Of a stretch of DNA of 64,000 nt, positions 7,341 through 17,045 are shown one piece after another. The position numbers were made by a program, and so were the translations under genes. The DNA comes from DATBRG01 sp036560445 (GTDB taxonomy: Bacteria > Pseudomonadota > Gammaproteobacteria > Burkholderiales > Methylophilaceae). The notes under the pieces were generated by a model. The model was given only the letters and a program-made list of their open reading frames with translations, ran no database searches and was not told the DNA's origin. Positions within the stretch are counted from its first letter, which is position 1; every line of letters begins with the position of its first letter. The stretch lies in contig DATBRG010000021.1 of assembly GCA_036560445.1 (NCBI GenBank), positions 1 to 64,000 on the forward strand, read 5' to 3'.

Positions 7341-10300
7341 CTATTTTTGCTCCTGCCGCTCAAACCTTCCAAAATGCAACATGATAGTGGGCAGAATCAG
7401 CAAATTCAGTATGGTCGACGTTACCAAGCCGCCAACAATGATCGTCGCCATCGGGCCTTCGATTTCACGCCCAGGCTGACCGCTACCGGCAGCCAACGGT
7501 AGTAAGCCTAGAGCGGTTACCAAGGCCGTCATCAGGATAGAGGGTAGGCGCTCAGAAGCACCGCGAATAGCAGTTTCCAGCCCCCAAGCACAACCTTCCT
7601 TGTCAATTAGGTGCTGGTAGTGCGAAACCAGCATAATGGAATTGCGCAGCGTGATGCCAAACAGCGTTACGAAGCCTACCAGTGAGCCAAGTGATATCCA
7701 GCCACCTGTGAATAGTGCTGCCAAGACGCCACCTATGAGTGCGAATGGCAAGTTGGCAAAGGTCAACAGCAGGTTGCGCAAGCGGCCAAAGGCAATATAC
7801 AGCATCAGGAAAATTCCTACGCCCGCCAGCAGCGAATGCACAATGAGGTCTTCGCGGGATTTCGCGTTCGCTTCAGCCTCGCCTGTAAACGCAAGATAAC
7901 TGCCTGGTGCCAGATGCACTTCGTCCTTGATGCGCTTCTTCATCTCCCTTGAGAAGCTTTGGATGTCTCGCCCGACCACATTGGCTGTGACTGTCTGTAT
8001 GCGCTTGGCGCCAGCATGCAGTATCTTGGATCGGCCATTTTCCTGACCAATGTCAGCTACATCGGCCAAGCGGATGATTTTACCTTCAGGATTAAACAGC
8101 GGCAGTTTCCCTACCTGCTGGATGTTATCGCGTGCTTCAGGCTTTAGAACAACGCTTACGCCAACTACGTGGCTACCTTCGTATACCTGCGCCACCGGCA
8201 TGCTCTCGTAGGCCGCGCGTATAGTGTCCAGCACATCTGTGGGCTGCAAGCCCCATTGCAGCATTTTGTCTTGTCGCAGGCGTATCACGAGTTGTGGCGT
8301 GCCAGGCGGAGACTGCACCAGTATATCAGCTGCGCCATGCATACTCTGGAGTATGCCCGCTATGGTTTGTGCGTCATGGTCCAGCGCATCCAGGTCGCTG
8401 CCATAGATATTGATAACTACCGTGGCAGCATAACCGGAGATGGTTTCTTCTATACGCTCGGTAAGGAAGGTATTGATGGCGAAATTGACGCCGGGAAAAC
8501 CAGATGTAGGGTTACCTTGTGCATCGATACCAGAGAGGGTGCGACGGATTTCGGCCAGAATACGGTTTTGTTCTTCACCCGATAAGGTGCCGATTTCTAC
8601 TTCATACTCGCTGTAATGGGTGCCGAAAGTATCAGCAGCATTAGGCGCACGCCCCACCCATTGCGCAACCGAACGTACTCCCTTGATCGCGCTGACGGCC
8701 TTTGCAACCTGCTTGCCGATACGTAGCGACTCATGTTCGGAAGTGCCGGGTACCGCCGTCATGTGCATGATGTAATGGCCTTCGTGCAGGTTAGGGATGA
8801 ACTGGCTCTTGAATAAGGGCAATATACCCAGCCCCAGCGCAATCAATACTGTAGAAAGCCCAATAATCAGCTTGTAGTGCTGTTCAATACTGCGCAGCCA
8901 CCTGATGTAGGTGCGTTTCATGACGCGTATCATGGGCGAATCTTCGCTCTCAAGTTTGGCATTCCCTAACAATAAATAACACAACGCGGGGGTGACCGTG
9001 AGGGCGACAACCAAGGAGGCCATGATGGCCGAAATGTAGGCCAGGCCTAACGGTGCGAATAACTTGCCGGCCACACCGCTGAGGGTAAGCAATGGCAGAA
9101 ATACCAGGGCAACGATGATCGTGGCGTAAACCACTGAACTGCGTACTTCCATCGAGGCATCAAATACCACACGGTAGTATGGTAGGGGTGTCGCCAGCAG
9201 GCGGTTCTCGCGTAGCCGCCGGAAGATATTTTCGGTATCTATGATGGCATCATCGACTACCTCTCCCAGTGCAATTGCCAGGCCGCCCAATACCATGATG
9301 TTGAGGCCTATGCCAAAGTAGCTGAGTACGACAATCGCAGTGAGCAGGGATAGCGGGATAGCGGTGGCCGAGATGAAGGCGGTGCGCGCATTGAAGAGGA
9401 ATAGGAACAATACTGTGATGACCAGTATCGAGCCGACCAGGATATCCTTGCGTACGCCGTCGATAGCGGTTTCAATAAAATTAGCAGGGCGAAACAGCTT
9501 GCTATTCAGCGTTACGCCCTCGCTGTTCATCGTTGGCTGAATCTCGCGCAAGGCTTTCTCAAGTGCCTGGGTAACCGCATGAGTATTGGCTCCCAGCTGG
9601 CCTTGTACCGACAGGTAAACACCACTTTTGCCGTTGATTTGTGCGCCGCTGATGGATGGTGCCGGGCCCTCGACCACCTGGCCGATATCTGCCAGGCTGA
9701 CTGACTGGCCGTTGTGGTGCAGTAGCACGGCTTGGCCAAGCTGCCTGGCAGTCATGGCCTGGCCTTCACTATTGATGACAATGCGCTGGTTATTGTTCTC
9801 GATAAAACCTGCGCCACGTACGCCTGTAGCCTTGCTCGCGGCATCCATCACTTGTTGCAGTGAGACGTTGTAGCGAATGAGCTTGTCTGGGTCTACCTGA
9901 ATCTGGAATTGCCGCACTTCACCACCAAATACGTTTACATCGGCTACACCAGGCACCGCCAGTAAATGCGGGCGTATATTCCAATCTACCAGTGTACGTA
10001 GCTCCATCAGCGAGCGTGATTCTGAACTGACGCCAATGCCAAGCACTGTGCTGGCTGATGAGGTAAGTGGTGTGATGGTAGGTGTGATACCTTGTGGCAG
10101 TTGGTTGGTCAGCGTTGCAAGGCGCTCGGCAACTACCTGCCGGTTGCGGTAGACATCGGTGCCTTCTTTAAAGATAACGTTGACTACGGATAAGCCGGGA
10201 ATAGACTGCGAACGCATGAGGTCAATCCCGACCGTACCTGCAATACTATTTTCAATTGGTTGGCTCACCAGCGTCTCCACCAACTCGGCTGAGAGACCGG

Positions 10301-10460
10301 GAGATTCGGTTTGAATGACTAGTTGCGTGGGAGAAAACTCGGGGAATACATCAAGGTTGCTGCGAGTCAGGCTGTAAATACCGTACAGCACGACCAGGCT
10401 TGCCAGGCCGATAATCACGCCATTAAAGCGAATGGAGAAGCGGACAATTGCCGACATCAT
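7341..10460 (-). CDS. RND heavy-metal efflux pump, CzcA/CusA type
   Basis: A 1039-residue RND transporter, the usual length, with twelve expected membrane helices and two large periplasmic loops. LDVFPEFSPTQLVIQTESPG near residue 35 is typical of the heavy-metal efflux branch rather than the drug-efflux branch. Helix 4 reads IALGEVVDDAIIDTEN: the Asp and Glu matching the inner two of CzcA's Asp-Asp-Glu proton/cation triad are present, but the first Asp is Ala. This resembles the GEVVDDAI subgroup, so metal specificity cannot be read from CzcA; a monovalent-metal or nickel pump is possible. The adaptor and outer-membrane genes lie upstream in the same operon. Confidence 0.88.
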   Translation of the reverse strand: MMSAIVRFSIRFNGVIIGLASLVVLYGIYSLTRSNLDVFPEFSPTQLVIQTESPGLSAELVETLVSQPIENSIAGTVGIDLMRSQSIPGLSVVNVIFKEGTDVYRNRQVVAERLATLTNQLPQGITPTITPLTSSASTVLGIGVSSESRSLMELRTLVDWNIRPHLLAVPGVADVNVFGGEVRQFQIQVDPDKLIRYNVSLQQVMDAASKATGVRGAGFIENNNQRIVINSEGQAMTARQLGQAVLLHHNGQSVSLADIGQVVEGPAPSISGAQINGKSGVYLSVQGQLGANTHAVTQALEKALREIQPTMNSEGVTLNSKLFRPANFIETAIDGVRKDILVGSILVITVLFLFLFNARTAFISATAIPLSLLTAIVVLSYFGIGLNIMVLGGLAIALGEVVDDAIIDTENIFRRLRENRLLATPLPYYRVVFDASMEVRSSVVYATIIVALVFLPLLTLSGVAGKLFAPLGLAYISAIMASLVVALTVTPALCYLLLGNAKLESEDSPMIRVMKRTYIRWLRSIEQHYKLIIGLSTVLIALGLGILPLFKSQFIPNLHEGHYIMHMTAVPGTSEHESLRIGKQVAKAVSAIKGVRSVAQWVGRAPNAADTFGTHYSEYEVEIGTLSGEEQNRILAEIRRTLSGIDAQGNPTSGFPGVNFAINTFLTERIEETISGYAATVVINIYGSDLDALDHDAQTIAGILQSMHGAADILVQSPPGTPQLVIRLRQDKMLQWGLQPTDVLDTIRAAYESMPVAQVYEGSHVVGVSVVLKPEARDNIQQVGKLPLFNPEGKIIRLADVADIGQENGRSKILHAGAKRIQTVTANVVGRDIQSFSREMKKRIKDEVHLAPGSYLAFTGEAEANAKSREDLIVHSLLAGVGIFLMLYIAFGRLRNLLLTFANLPFALIGGVLAALFTGGWISLGSLVGFVTLFGITLRNSIMLVSHYQHLIDKEGCAWGLETAIRGASERLPSILMTALVTALGLLPLAAGSGQPGREIEGPMATIIVGGLVTSTILNLLILPTIMLHFGRFERQEQK

Positions 10461-10541
10461 TTTGGATACGTCCTCGCCATGCCCCAGACATCAGATATTC
10501 CGTGCATGAGTTTCCACCGAAATGAGGGCTGAGATTGCATT

Positions 10542-11606
10542 TCAGTCCTCGTTTTCATTCTTAATCTGGTATTTGAATTCTTCAGAGAGTAATAACTGAG
10601 CGCCGCTGGTTACCACGGCGTCATTGGGTTTGATGGTATTGGTGTTGAACCAGCCGTTGTCAGCGGCGATGTCCGTATTGATAGCCTGCCGTATGAAATG
10701 TTCGGCATCCTGTTGACGATATACCCAGGCTTTGCCGCCATACCAGACCACTGCGCTGGCTGGAACAACCACGCCCGAAACAGCTTTAGCAGAGTCCGGT
10801 ATGACTACACTGATGCGCATGCCGGAGCGGAAATCTCCAGTAGTCGCCCGGTAATAGTAGGTTTTTCCTTGTATCGTATGATCAGTTTGTGGCGATACTG
10901 AGACAAAATCAGCCTCTATCGGCTTTGCCGTTGAAGCGGCAGGGGTTACCAGTAACCTGCTGTTGGTTTTAGGTGTAGCAACATCGAAAGGCAACGAAAT
11001 CTGTAATAAAACCGACTGGTTTTGTAGCAACTGCTGCATGGGCTTGTCTGGGTTGGTTTTGGTGGCTTCTATAGTCAGCACCTCTCCCCATTGCTGGCGC
11101 ATGATGTCGCGCAGGTTAGTCGCCGCAAGTTCAGCAGCGGAGACTTTAGCTTCATCGGTCTTCCAGGAAGTTTCTGCTACCAGTAAAGCGCGATCTGAAA
11201 TGTTGCGATTATCCTGGTTTAATTTCAGTAGCCGCTGATATTCTTGTTGGCTGGTAGTGAGTGAAGCGCGCGCTACATTGGCTTCAGCTTTGGAGGCCAG
11301 GTAACGTGTACGTAGTTCTATCAGGGGGTCAATGCTGACGACGCTGCCAAACGATGTCAGTACTCCTTGATGATTGCTGGATTTCAGCACGGTGGTGCTG
11401 ATACCGCTCTGTTCCTGTGTTTGCTGTGTCAAGGAAATGATGGTTGCTCCCTGCTGGCTTACAACACGGGAGGGGCTCTCAATCTCGTCGTCCTGCTCGT
11501 GAGTATAGTTTTCGTACTCATCCTTGCCATAAAATACCAGTAGCCAAAACATAATAATGATTAGCAGGGTCTGCAGGGCGATAATGATTGCTATCTTTCG
11601 ATTCAT
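10542..11606 (-). CDS. RND periplasmic adaptor (membrane fusion protein), CzcB type
   Basis: A 354-residue adaptor with an N-terminal membrane anchor (IAIIIALQTLLIIIMFWLLVFYG) followed by an acidic stretch, an alpha-hairpin region (about residues 100-175, rich in Ala/Gln/Glu) and C-terminal beta-barrel segments. It would link the inner-membrane pump to the outer-membrane channel. No His-rich or Met-rich metal-binding N-terminus is visible, unlike CzcB or CusB. Its start overlaps the previous stop by 4 bases (ATGA), showing coupling with the outer-membrane factor gene. Confidence 0.85.
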   Translation of the reverse strand: MNRKIAIIIALQTLLIIIMFWLLVFYGKDEYENYTHEQDDEIESPSRVVSQQGATIISLTQQTQEQSGISTTVLKSSNHQGVLTSFGSVVSIDPLIELRTRYLASKAEANVARASLTTSQQEYQRLLKLNQDNRNISDRALLVAETSWKTDEAKVSAAELAATNLRDIMRQQWGEVLTIEATKTNPDKPMQQLLQNQSVLLQISLPFDVATPKTNSRLLVTPAASTAKPIEADFVSVSPQTDHTIQGKTYYYRATTGDFRSGMRISVVIPDSAKAVSGVVVPASAVVWYGGKAWVYRQQDAEHFIRQAINTDIAADNGWFNTNTIKPNDAVVTSGAQLLLSEEFKYQIKNENED

Positions 11607-13048
11607 GGGTGCTCCTGATACTCTTCCTTATCACGTATAGCCTGCTCGATATTGCCCGGCATAATGAAACTGTCGTCCAGTGGGCGCTGCAGGGTGTCTT
11701 CCAGAGAACTGATGGCGTGCCGTACCTTTAATTCTGCATTCAGGGCAATCTTCGCAGCGAGCAGGTTTTCCAGTTTGGCGGTGGTTAACTCCAGGCGGTC
11801 GGCAAAGCCGGCATCGAATTGTTTTTCTATTTCCTTAAGGTGGGTATTTTGGGCTTGCTGTAGTTCTTGCGCCTTATCCAGTTCATCCAGTGTAGCAAAG
11901 TACCGTACGCGGGCCTGCTCCATGTCGCCAATCACTTTGGCCTGTAACGCGTTAAATTGAGCAACCTCGACTTCGCGCAGTGAGCGTGCTTCAGCAATGA
12001 GCCCGGCATTTTTATTTAGCAAGGTAATCAGGCTGGATATGCCGAGTGACCAGATGTGGTCACTCTGGTCATAGGCGTAGCCTGGGGATAGCACAATGTC
12101 AGGGTACTGGCGTGCAATTTCGAGGCGTAGCTTTGCTTCTATGGCGGCATACTTTGCCAGCTCAGCCCGGATATCCAGCCTGTTAAGCAGAGCTACTTCC
12201 TGCGTTTCATCTCTGGAATAGCGCGGATAATTGCTGACGCTTAGTGGCTTGGCCAAAGCTAGCTGATCAAATGCATCTAATGATAAGCCAACATTACTGG
12301 CTAGCATGGCGCGCAGTTCGGCTTGACGGCTTTTTTCGGCTTCCAGTAATTGTTGGGATTTTTGTCGTTCCAGCCTGGCGTTACTGACCTCAATATTGGA
12401 AACCAGTCCAGCGCTCAGCCTAGCCTCCAATATGGCGACAATCTCATTGTGACGGTCGAGTTCCTGCTGGAGTAACTCAAATTGTTGAAGCGATGCTTGA
12501 TATTCATTCAGGCTATTAACCAGGCGGTTTCTTATCTGCCAGGCTGTCTGGGCGATATTGATGCGTGCTGCCTCACTCAGACTACTAGCACGGTCTGCCC
12601 TGGCTTGGCCCTTGTTGGTGGTCTCAACCGGGATGTCGATAGATAAGCCATAGGTCCATGGTGATATACCACCATCGGTTCTACTGTGGTTTTCCAGTTG
12701 CCCTGAAATACCCAGATCGGGTCGTTGGGTGGCGGTAATTTGCTCGGCCTTGGCAGATTGCCATTGGGCGCGAGCGAGATCCAGTTCAGGATGAAAGAAG
12801 AGGGCGCATAGCGTTAGTTCGTTTACACCCCATTGCTTGATGGGCAGTTTCTCTGCCGGATAGCCTTGGGCGATAAGGTAATTACTGAACTGTTCACCAT
12901 TTGGATCGTGCGACCTGTAGCCTACTGCACTCAGGCTAGGGTTGATAGGCTTCGGGCTATAGGTTTGAAAGCCGCAGCCAGCCAGCAAAATGCAGGCTGA
13001 TATTGCGTAAGCAACTAAGTGACCTGTTAAGTTTTTTCTATGATCCAA
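11603..13048 (-). CDS. Outer-membrane efflux lipoprotein, TolC/CzcC family
   Basis: An outer-membrane factor of 481 residues with a lipoprotein signal (AISACILLAGC), then two TolC-like repeats of long amphipathic helices rich in Ala, Gln, Leu and Glu. It is the channel of the tripartite heavy-metal efflux system encoded downstream. The frame opens at GTG 13063, but GGAGG at 13057-13061 is correctly spaced for TTG 13048, giving MDHRKNLTGHLVAY; I chose that start. A promoter lies about 30 bases upstream. First gene of the efflux operon. Confidence 0.85.
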   Translation of the reverse strand: MDHRKNLTGHLVAYAISACILLAGCGFQTYSPKPINPSLSAVGYRSHDPNGEQFSNYLIAQGYPAEKLPIKQWGVNELTLCALFFHPELDLARAQWQSAKAEQITATQRPDLGISGQLENHSRTDGGISPWTYGLSIDIPVETTNKGQARADRASSLSEAARINIAQTAWQIRNRLVNSLNEYQASLQQFELLQQELDRHNEIVAILEARLSAGLVSNIEVSNARLERQKSQQLLEAEKSRQAELRAMLASNVGLSLDAFDQLALAKPLSVSNYPRYSRDETQEVALLNRLDIRAELAKYAAIEAKLRLEIARQYPDIVLSPGYAYDQSDHIWSLGISSLITLLNKNAGLIAEARSLREVEVAQFNALQAKVIGDMEQARVRYFATLDELDKAQELQQAQNTHLKEIEKQFDAGFADRLELTTAKLENLLAAKIALNAELKVRHAISSLEDTLQRPLDDSFIMPGNIEQAIRDKEEYQEHP

Positions 13049-13074
13049 TCTTGCCGCCTCCACAACCCAGTGCG

Positions 13075-13103
13075 ATATTACATGCAGAGTCTGTGGCGGG
13101 CAA
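13075..13103 (-). promoter_or_regulatory. Predicted sigma-70 promoter of the metal-efflux operon
   Basis: On the minus strand TTGCCC (13098-13103) and TAATAT (13075-13080) are 17 bases apart, about 25 bases before the outer-membrane factor start. Spacing is ideal; I see no MerR-type long spacer that would suggest metal-responsive distortion control. Confidence 0.5.
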
Positions 13104-13159
13104 TTTCACCATTGTTAATATTACGAATACTGTGAATGGATTGCAGAAGGGGTGATGGA

Positions 13160-13408
13160 TCAGTTGATGATAACGGCCTGGACTGCACCAAGTGCGTCTT
13201 GCAGAGTTTCTTCCGTGAGATTGTTGATGCTGCTGGAAAGCAGTTCTGCAGCCTCGACTGCGGCTTTAGGCAAGTCGTGACTATCGAGTTCGGCAATCAG
13301 GCCAGCAGCAGCGCCGGTAACCTTAAGCAGGGCGTGGCGTTCTTTCATGAGCAGTTCAAGCTCGGAACGCAGCATATTGATTTCTTCTTGATTGATAGAA
13401 CTTTGCAT
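13160..13408 (-). CDS. Small coiled-coil protein, unknown function
   Basis: An 82-residue acidic protein with two amphipathic helices (EEINMLRSELELLMKERHALL, then LPKAAVEAAELLSSSINN and ETLQDALGAVQ). No signal peptide, Cys or membrane segment. I do not recognise a family; it has the look of a small helical chaperone or structural protein. Reading ATG 13408 has only a weak ribosome-binding site, and ATG 13375 (LRSELELL) is an alternative. It is separated from the efflux operon by that operon's promoter and lies divergently from tRNA-Leu. Confidence 0.55.
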   Translation of the reverse strand: MQSSINQEEINMLRSELELLMKERHALLKVTGAAAGLIAELDSHDLPKAAVEAAELLSSSINNLTEETLQDALGAVQAVIIN

Positions 13409-13632
13409 TAGGACTTCATTTCATGGATTGATTAAATACCAGTACATATTGCTATCTGCAGGGGGCATCTGTCAATTGCCACTAGTATTGGCAGTCGCGA
13501 CTTGTTAACTATGGAGGTTTTCGTAGATGGCAGAGTGCGATACAATACTCGGCTTATGTAACTGATGAATTTGTTTTGCTAGTGTTGAGTTCGCGTAATA
13601 AGCGCTACCTGACAGCAACAGATTTACAACCT

Positions 13633-13717
13633 GCGAAAGTGGCGGAATTGGTAGACGCACTGGATTTAGGTTCCAGCGCCGCAAGGCGTGAGAGTTCGAG
13701 TCTCTCCTTTCGCACCA
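13633..13717 (+). tRNA. tRNA-Leu (anticodon UAG)
   Basis: 85-base class II tRNA: acceptor GCGAAAG pairs with CTTTCGC, D-arm contains AATTGGTAGACGC, anticodon stem CTGGA/TCCAG encloses TTTAGGT (anticodon TAG), a long variable arm follows (CGCCGCAAGGCG), T-arm GTTCGAGTC, and CCA is encoded. It ends 26 bases before tig, with which it may be co-transcribed. Confidence 0.96.
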
Positions 13718-13743
13718 ACTAATTGATTCAAGGAATACAGCAC

Positions 13744-15048
13744 ATGCCAGCAATCGTTGAAACCATCAGCACTCTTGAACGCCGTATCACGGTATCCGTG
13801 CCGATGAAGCCTATCGAAGAAGAAGTGAATCAACGTATCAATACATTGGCACGCACAGCCAAGTTATCTGGTTTTCGCCCTGGTAAAGTGCCTTTGAAGC
13901 TAGTGCAGCAGCAATACGGTGCTCAAGTCCGTGACGAAGTGCTTTCTAATACCGTCGAGCGTACTTTCTCTGACGCCGTTGAAGAAAACAAGCTGCGTGT
14001 GGCCGGGTTCCCTAATATCGAACATAAACCTTTTGCCGAGACTGCCGAGCAGTTTGAGTACACCGCAACTTTTGAAGTTTTCCCTGAAGTTGCGATTGGC
14101 GATCTGAGTAAAACCAAAATTGAGCGTCCGGTTCTGGAAGTTAGCGAAGCCGACGTGAAAAAGACCATAGACGTGCTGATCAAGCAGCGTGCTACCTATG
14201 AGCCAGTGAAACGTGCCGCGAAAAAAGGCGACAAGGTAAACGTGAGCCTGCGCGCTTCTATTGATGGCGAAGAAGTTGAAAGTACAGGCGACCAGGGTAT
14301 TGACTTGGTGTTGGGCGAGGGTGGCCGTGTGGCCGAGTTTGATGATCAACTGATTGGCGGTAAGGTTGGTACCAACAAGATTTTCGAGATTGCTTATCCC
14401 GCTGACCATACTCCAGAGCAACTGGCTGGTAAGACGGTAAGCTACGAGGTCACGTTCAACAGCGTTGCGCAGGCCAAGCTGCCGGAGATTGATGCCGATT
14501 TCGCACGCACTCTGGGTGTAGAAGACGGCGATGTGGAAAAGATGCGTGCCGACATCAAGGAAAGCTTGGCTCAAGAAGTTACCAAGCGTATCCAGGCCAA
14601 GCTCAAGGAGCAAGTATTCAATGCGCTGGTAGACAACGTGAATGTTGAGCTGCCAAAGACGCTGATTGGCGTTGAAATCAATCGCCTGATGCAAATGACC
14701 CAACAAAATCTGCAACAGCGTGGTGTTGACCTGAGTAATGTCACACTCGAGCCGACCATGTTTGAAGAGCAAGCCAAGCGTGGTGCAAGCTTGCGCCTGA
14801 TTCTTGCCGAACTGGTCAATAAAAATGAATTGCACGCTAAACCGGAACAAATTCGTGCAATGGTTGACCAATTTGCACAGAGTTTTGAACAACCGGAAGA
14901 AGTGGTACGCTGGTACTACGCTGATCCCAAACGTCTGGATGAGCCAGCAGCATTGGCTACTGAAGAGAATGTTGTGACCTGGGTACTGCAATCCGCCAAG
15001 GTGACGGATAAAAAAGTGAAATTTGATGATTTGATGGGAAATGCTTAA
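13744..15048 (+). CDS. tig: Trigger factor (ribosome-associated chaperone, prolyl isomerase)
   Basis: A 434-residue trigger factor: N-terminal ribosome-binding domain with FRPGKVPLKLVQQQYG (the GFRxGKxP ribosome signature, about residues 43-60), an FKBP-type isomerase domain around residues 150-245, and a long helical C-terminal chaperone domain. It binds nascent chains at the exit tunnel. ATG 13744 is preceded by AAGGA at a 9-base distance; an upstream ATG at 13723 lies too close to the tRNA end. The stop overlaps clpP by one base, the classic tig-clpP-clpX order. Confidence 0.96.
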   Translation: MPAIVETISTLERRITVSVPMKPIEEEVNQRINTLARTAKLSGFRPGKVPLKLVQQQYGAQVRDEVLSNTVERTFSDAVEENKLRVAGFPNIEHKPFAETAEQFEYTATFEVFPEVAIGDLSKTKIERPVLEVSEADVKKTIDVLIKQRATYEPVKRAAKKGDKVNVSLRASIDGEEVESTGDQGIDLVLGEGGRVAEFDDQLIGGKVGTNKIFEIAYPADHTPEQLAGKTVSYEVTFNSVAQAKLPEIDADFARTLGVEDGDVEKMRADIKESLAQEVTKRIQAKLKEQVFNALVDNVNVELPKTLIGVEINRLMQMTQQNLQQRGVDLSNVTLEPTMFEEQAKRGASLRLILAELVNKNELHAKPEQIRAMVDQFAQSFEQPEEVVRWYYADPKRLDEPAALATEENVVTWVLQSAKVTDKKVKFDDLMGNA

Positions 15049-15692
15049 TGACTATGCATAGCCACAAGGATTTACACACTGAATGGCAACCGCAAGACCT
15101 TGGGTATATCCCGATGGTTATCGAGCAGAGCGGCCGTGGTGAACGTGCTTACGATATCTATTCGCGCCTGCTCAAGGAGCGCGTGATCTTCCTGGTGGGG
15201 CCAGTGAACGATATGACGGCCAACGTGGTGGTTGCGCAGATGCTATTCCTGGAAGCGGAAAATCCTGATAAGGATATTTCGCTCTACATCAACTCTCCAG
15301 GTGGTTCCGTGACTGCCGGTATGTCTATTTATGACACCATGCAATTTATCAAGCCCGATGTCAGCACTTTGTGCATAGGTCAGGCTGCAAGCATGGGTGC
15401 TTTTCTGCTGGCCGCAGGTGCTAAAGAGAAGCGTTTTAGCTTGCCGAATTCCCGTATCATGATCCACCAGCCATCGGGCGGTTTCCAGGGGCAGTCGTCA
15501 GATATTGAGATACATGCCAAGGAAATCCTCTATTTACGCGGCAAATTGAACCAGATATTGGCACATCATACCGGTAGAACTGAGCAGGAAATTGATCGCG
15601 ACACTGAACGTGATAATTTCATGAGTGCGGAGCAATCTGTAGCGTATGGCATGATAGATAAGGTCATTGCCAATCGCACTGATGCCGCATAA
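15048..15692 (+). CDS. clpP: ATP-dependent Clp protease proteolytic subunit
   Basis: A 214-residue serine peptidase. The catalytic Ser is in GQAASMGAFLLAAG, the His in RIMIHQPSGG, and the Asp in the following RDTERDNFM region. It forms the two-ring degradation chamber fed by ClpX, encoded 34 bases downstream. The short N-terminal MTMHSHKDLHTEWQ stretch is probably a processed propeptide. Translation starts in the TAATG overlap with tig; ATG 15054 is a second option. Confidence 0.97.
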   Translation: MTMHSHKDLHTEWQPQDLGYIPMVIEQSGRGERAYDIYSRLLKERVIFLVGPVNDMTANVVVAQMLFLEAENPDKDISLYINSPGGSVTAGMSIYDTMQFIKPDVSTLCIGQAASMGAFLLAAGAKEKRFSLPNSRIMIHQPSGGFQGQSSDIEIHAKEILYLRGKLNQILAHHTGRTEQEIDRDTERDNFMSAEQSVAYGMIDKVIANRTDAA

Positions 15693-15726
15693 GATAATAG
15701 CGTCAGTACTGAATTAGGATAGTTCC

Positions 15727-16995
15727 ATGACCACCAAAGCCGAAGGCGAAAAGTTACTCTATTGCTCGTTTTGCGGCAAAAGCCAGCACGAAGTCAGGAA
15801 ACTGATTGCAGGGCCTTCTGTATTCATTTGTGATGAATGCGTTGATCTGTGCAACGACATTATTCGCGAAGAAGTGCAGGACGAAAACGGTCTCAAATCC
15901 CGTGATAGCAGCCTGCCGACCCCCAAAGAAATCTGCGCGATACTCGATCAATACGTGATTGGGCAAACTCAGGCCAAGAAAAACTTGGCTGTAGCGGTAT
16001 ATAACCATTACAAGCGCCTGGATCAAACGACAAGCAAAGATGACGTTGAGATCGCCAAAAGCAATATTCTGCTGATTGGCCCTACCGGCTCAGGTAAAAC
16101 CCTGCTGGCGCAAACCCTTGCTCGCCTTCTGGATGTGCCTTTTGTGATGGCCGATGCAACCACCCTGACTGAAGCTGGTTATGTGGGTGAAGACGTCGAA
16201 AACATCATGCAGAAGCTTTTGCAAAAGTGCGACTATGAAATTGAGAAAGCCCAGCGCGGGATTGTCTATATTGACGAGATTGATAAGATTTCGCGCAAAT
16301 CTGACAATCCATCAATTACTCGTGATGTATCAGGAGAGGGCGTACAACAAGCCTTACTTAAACTGATTGAAGGTACCGTGGCTTCTGTGCCGCCACAAGG
16401 TGGCCGAAAGCACCCTAATCAGGAATTCGTACAGCTGGATACCACCAACATCCTGTTCATATGCGGTGGTGCATTTGATGGCTTGGATAAAGTCATTCGC
16501 CGCCGTTCGGAAAAAGGCGGTATAGGTTTTGGTGCTGAGGTAAAAAGCAGTGAGGATGCACGCGCGATTGGCGAGGTTTTGCGAGATGTTGAGCCTGAAG
16601 ACTTGATCAAGTTTGGTCTAATTCCAGAATTTGTTGGCCGCTTGCCGGTGGTGGCCACACTTGAATCCCTGGACGAAGCCGCGTTAATGACTATTCTGAC
16701 AGAGCCCAAGAATGCATTAACCAAGCAATATGCCAAGTTATTCAAAATGGAAGGTGTGGAGCTTGAATTCCGAGAAACAGCACTGGAAATGATTGCCAAA
16801 AAGGCCCTGGAGCGCAAGACTGGTGCGCGTGGTTTGCGCTCCATCATGGAGCATTCATTACTTGAGATCATGTTTGATCTTCCCTCAATCGCAAATCTGA
16901 GTAAGGTTGTGGTTGATGAAGGCGTAATTCGCGGTGATACGCCTCCAATCCTGATTTACTCCGAACAGCCGCGAGTCGCTGAATCCGCCAGCTAG
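15727..16995 (+). CDS. clpX: Clp protease ATP-binding subunit ClpX
   Basis: A 422-residue AAA+ unfoldase: zinc-binding domain CSFCGK...CDECVDLC (residues 13-40), Walker A GPTGSGKT (about 117-124), pore loop GYVGED, Walker B IVYIDEIDKI and the C-terminal sensor-2 KTGARGLRSIME. It recognises tagged substrates and threads them into ClpP. Full length with no anomalies. It follows clpP by 34 bases, so it is probably one transcript. Confidence 0.97.
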   Translation: MTTKAEGEKLLYCSFCGKSQHEVRKLIAGPSVFICDECVDLCNDIIREEVQDENGLKSRDSSLPTPKEICAILDQYVIGQTQAKKNLAVAVYNHYKRLDQTTSKDDVEIAKSNILLIGPTGSGKTLLAQTLARLLDVPFVMADATTLTEAGYVGEDVENIMQKLLQKCDYEIEKAQRGIVYIDEIDKISRKSDNPSITRDVSGEGVQQALLKLIEGTVASVPPQGGRKHPNQEFVQLDTTNILFICGGAFDGLDKVIRRRSEKGGIGFGAEVKSSEDARAIGEVLRDVEPEDLIKFGLIPEFVGRLPVVATLESLDEAALMTILTEPKNALTKQYAKLFKMEGVELEFRETALEMIAKKALERKTGARGLRSIMEHSLLEIMFDLPSIANLSKVVVDEGVIRGDTPPILIYSEQPRVAESAS

Positions 16996-17045
16996 CTTGC
17001 TGGTGGCTAGGGTCGTTTAAGGCAAAGCGTTTTTTTGTGGGGGCA

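Noticed and set aside
13900..14991. Long open frame (363 codons) on the minus strand opposite tig
   Set aside because: It mirrors the codon structure of tig, shows no family motif, and tig is certain on the plus strand.
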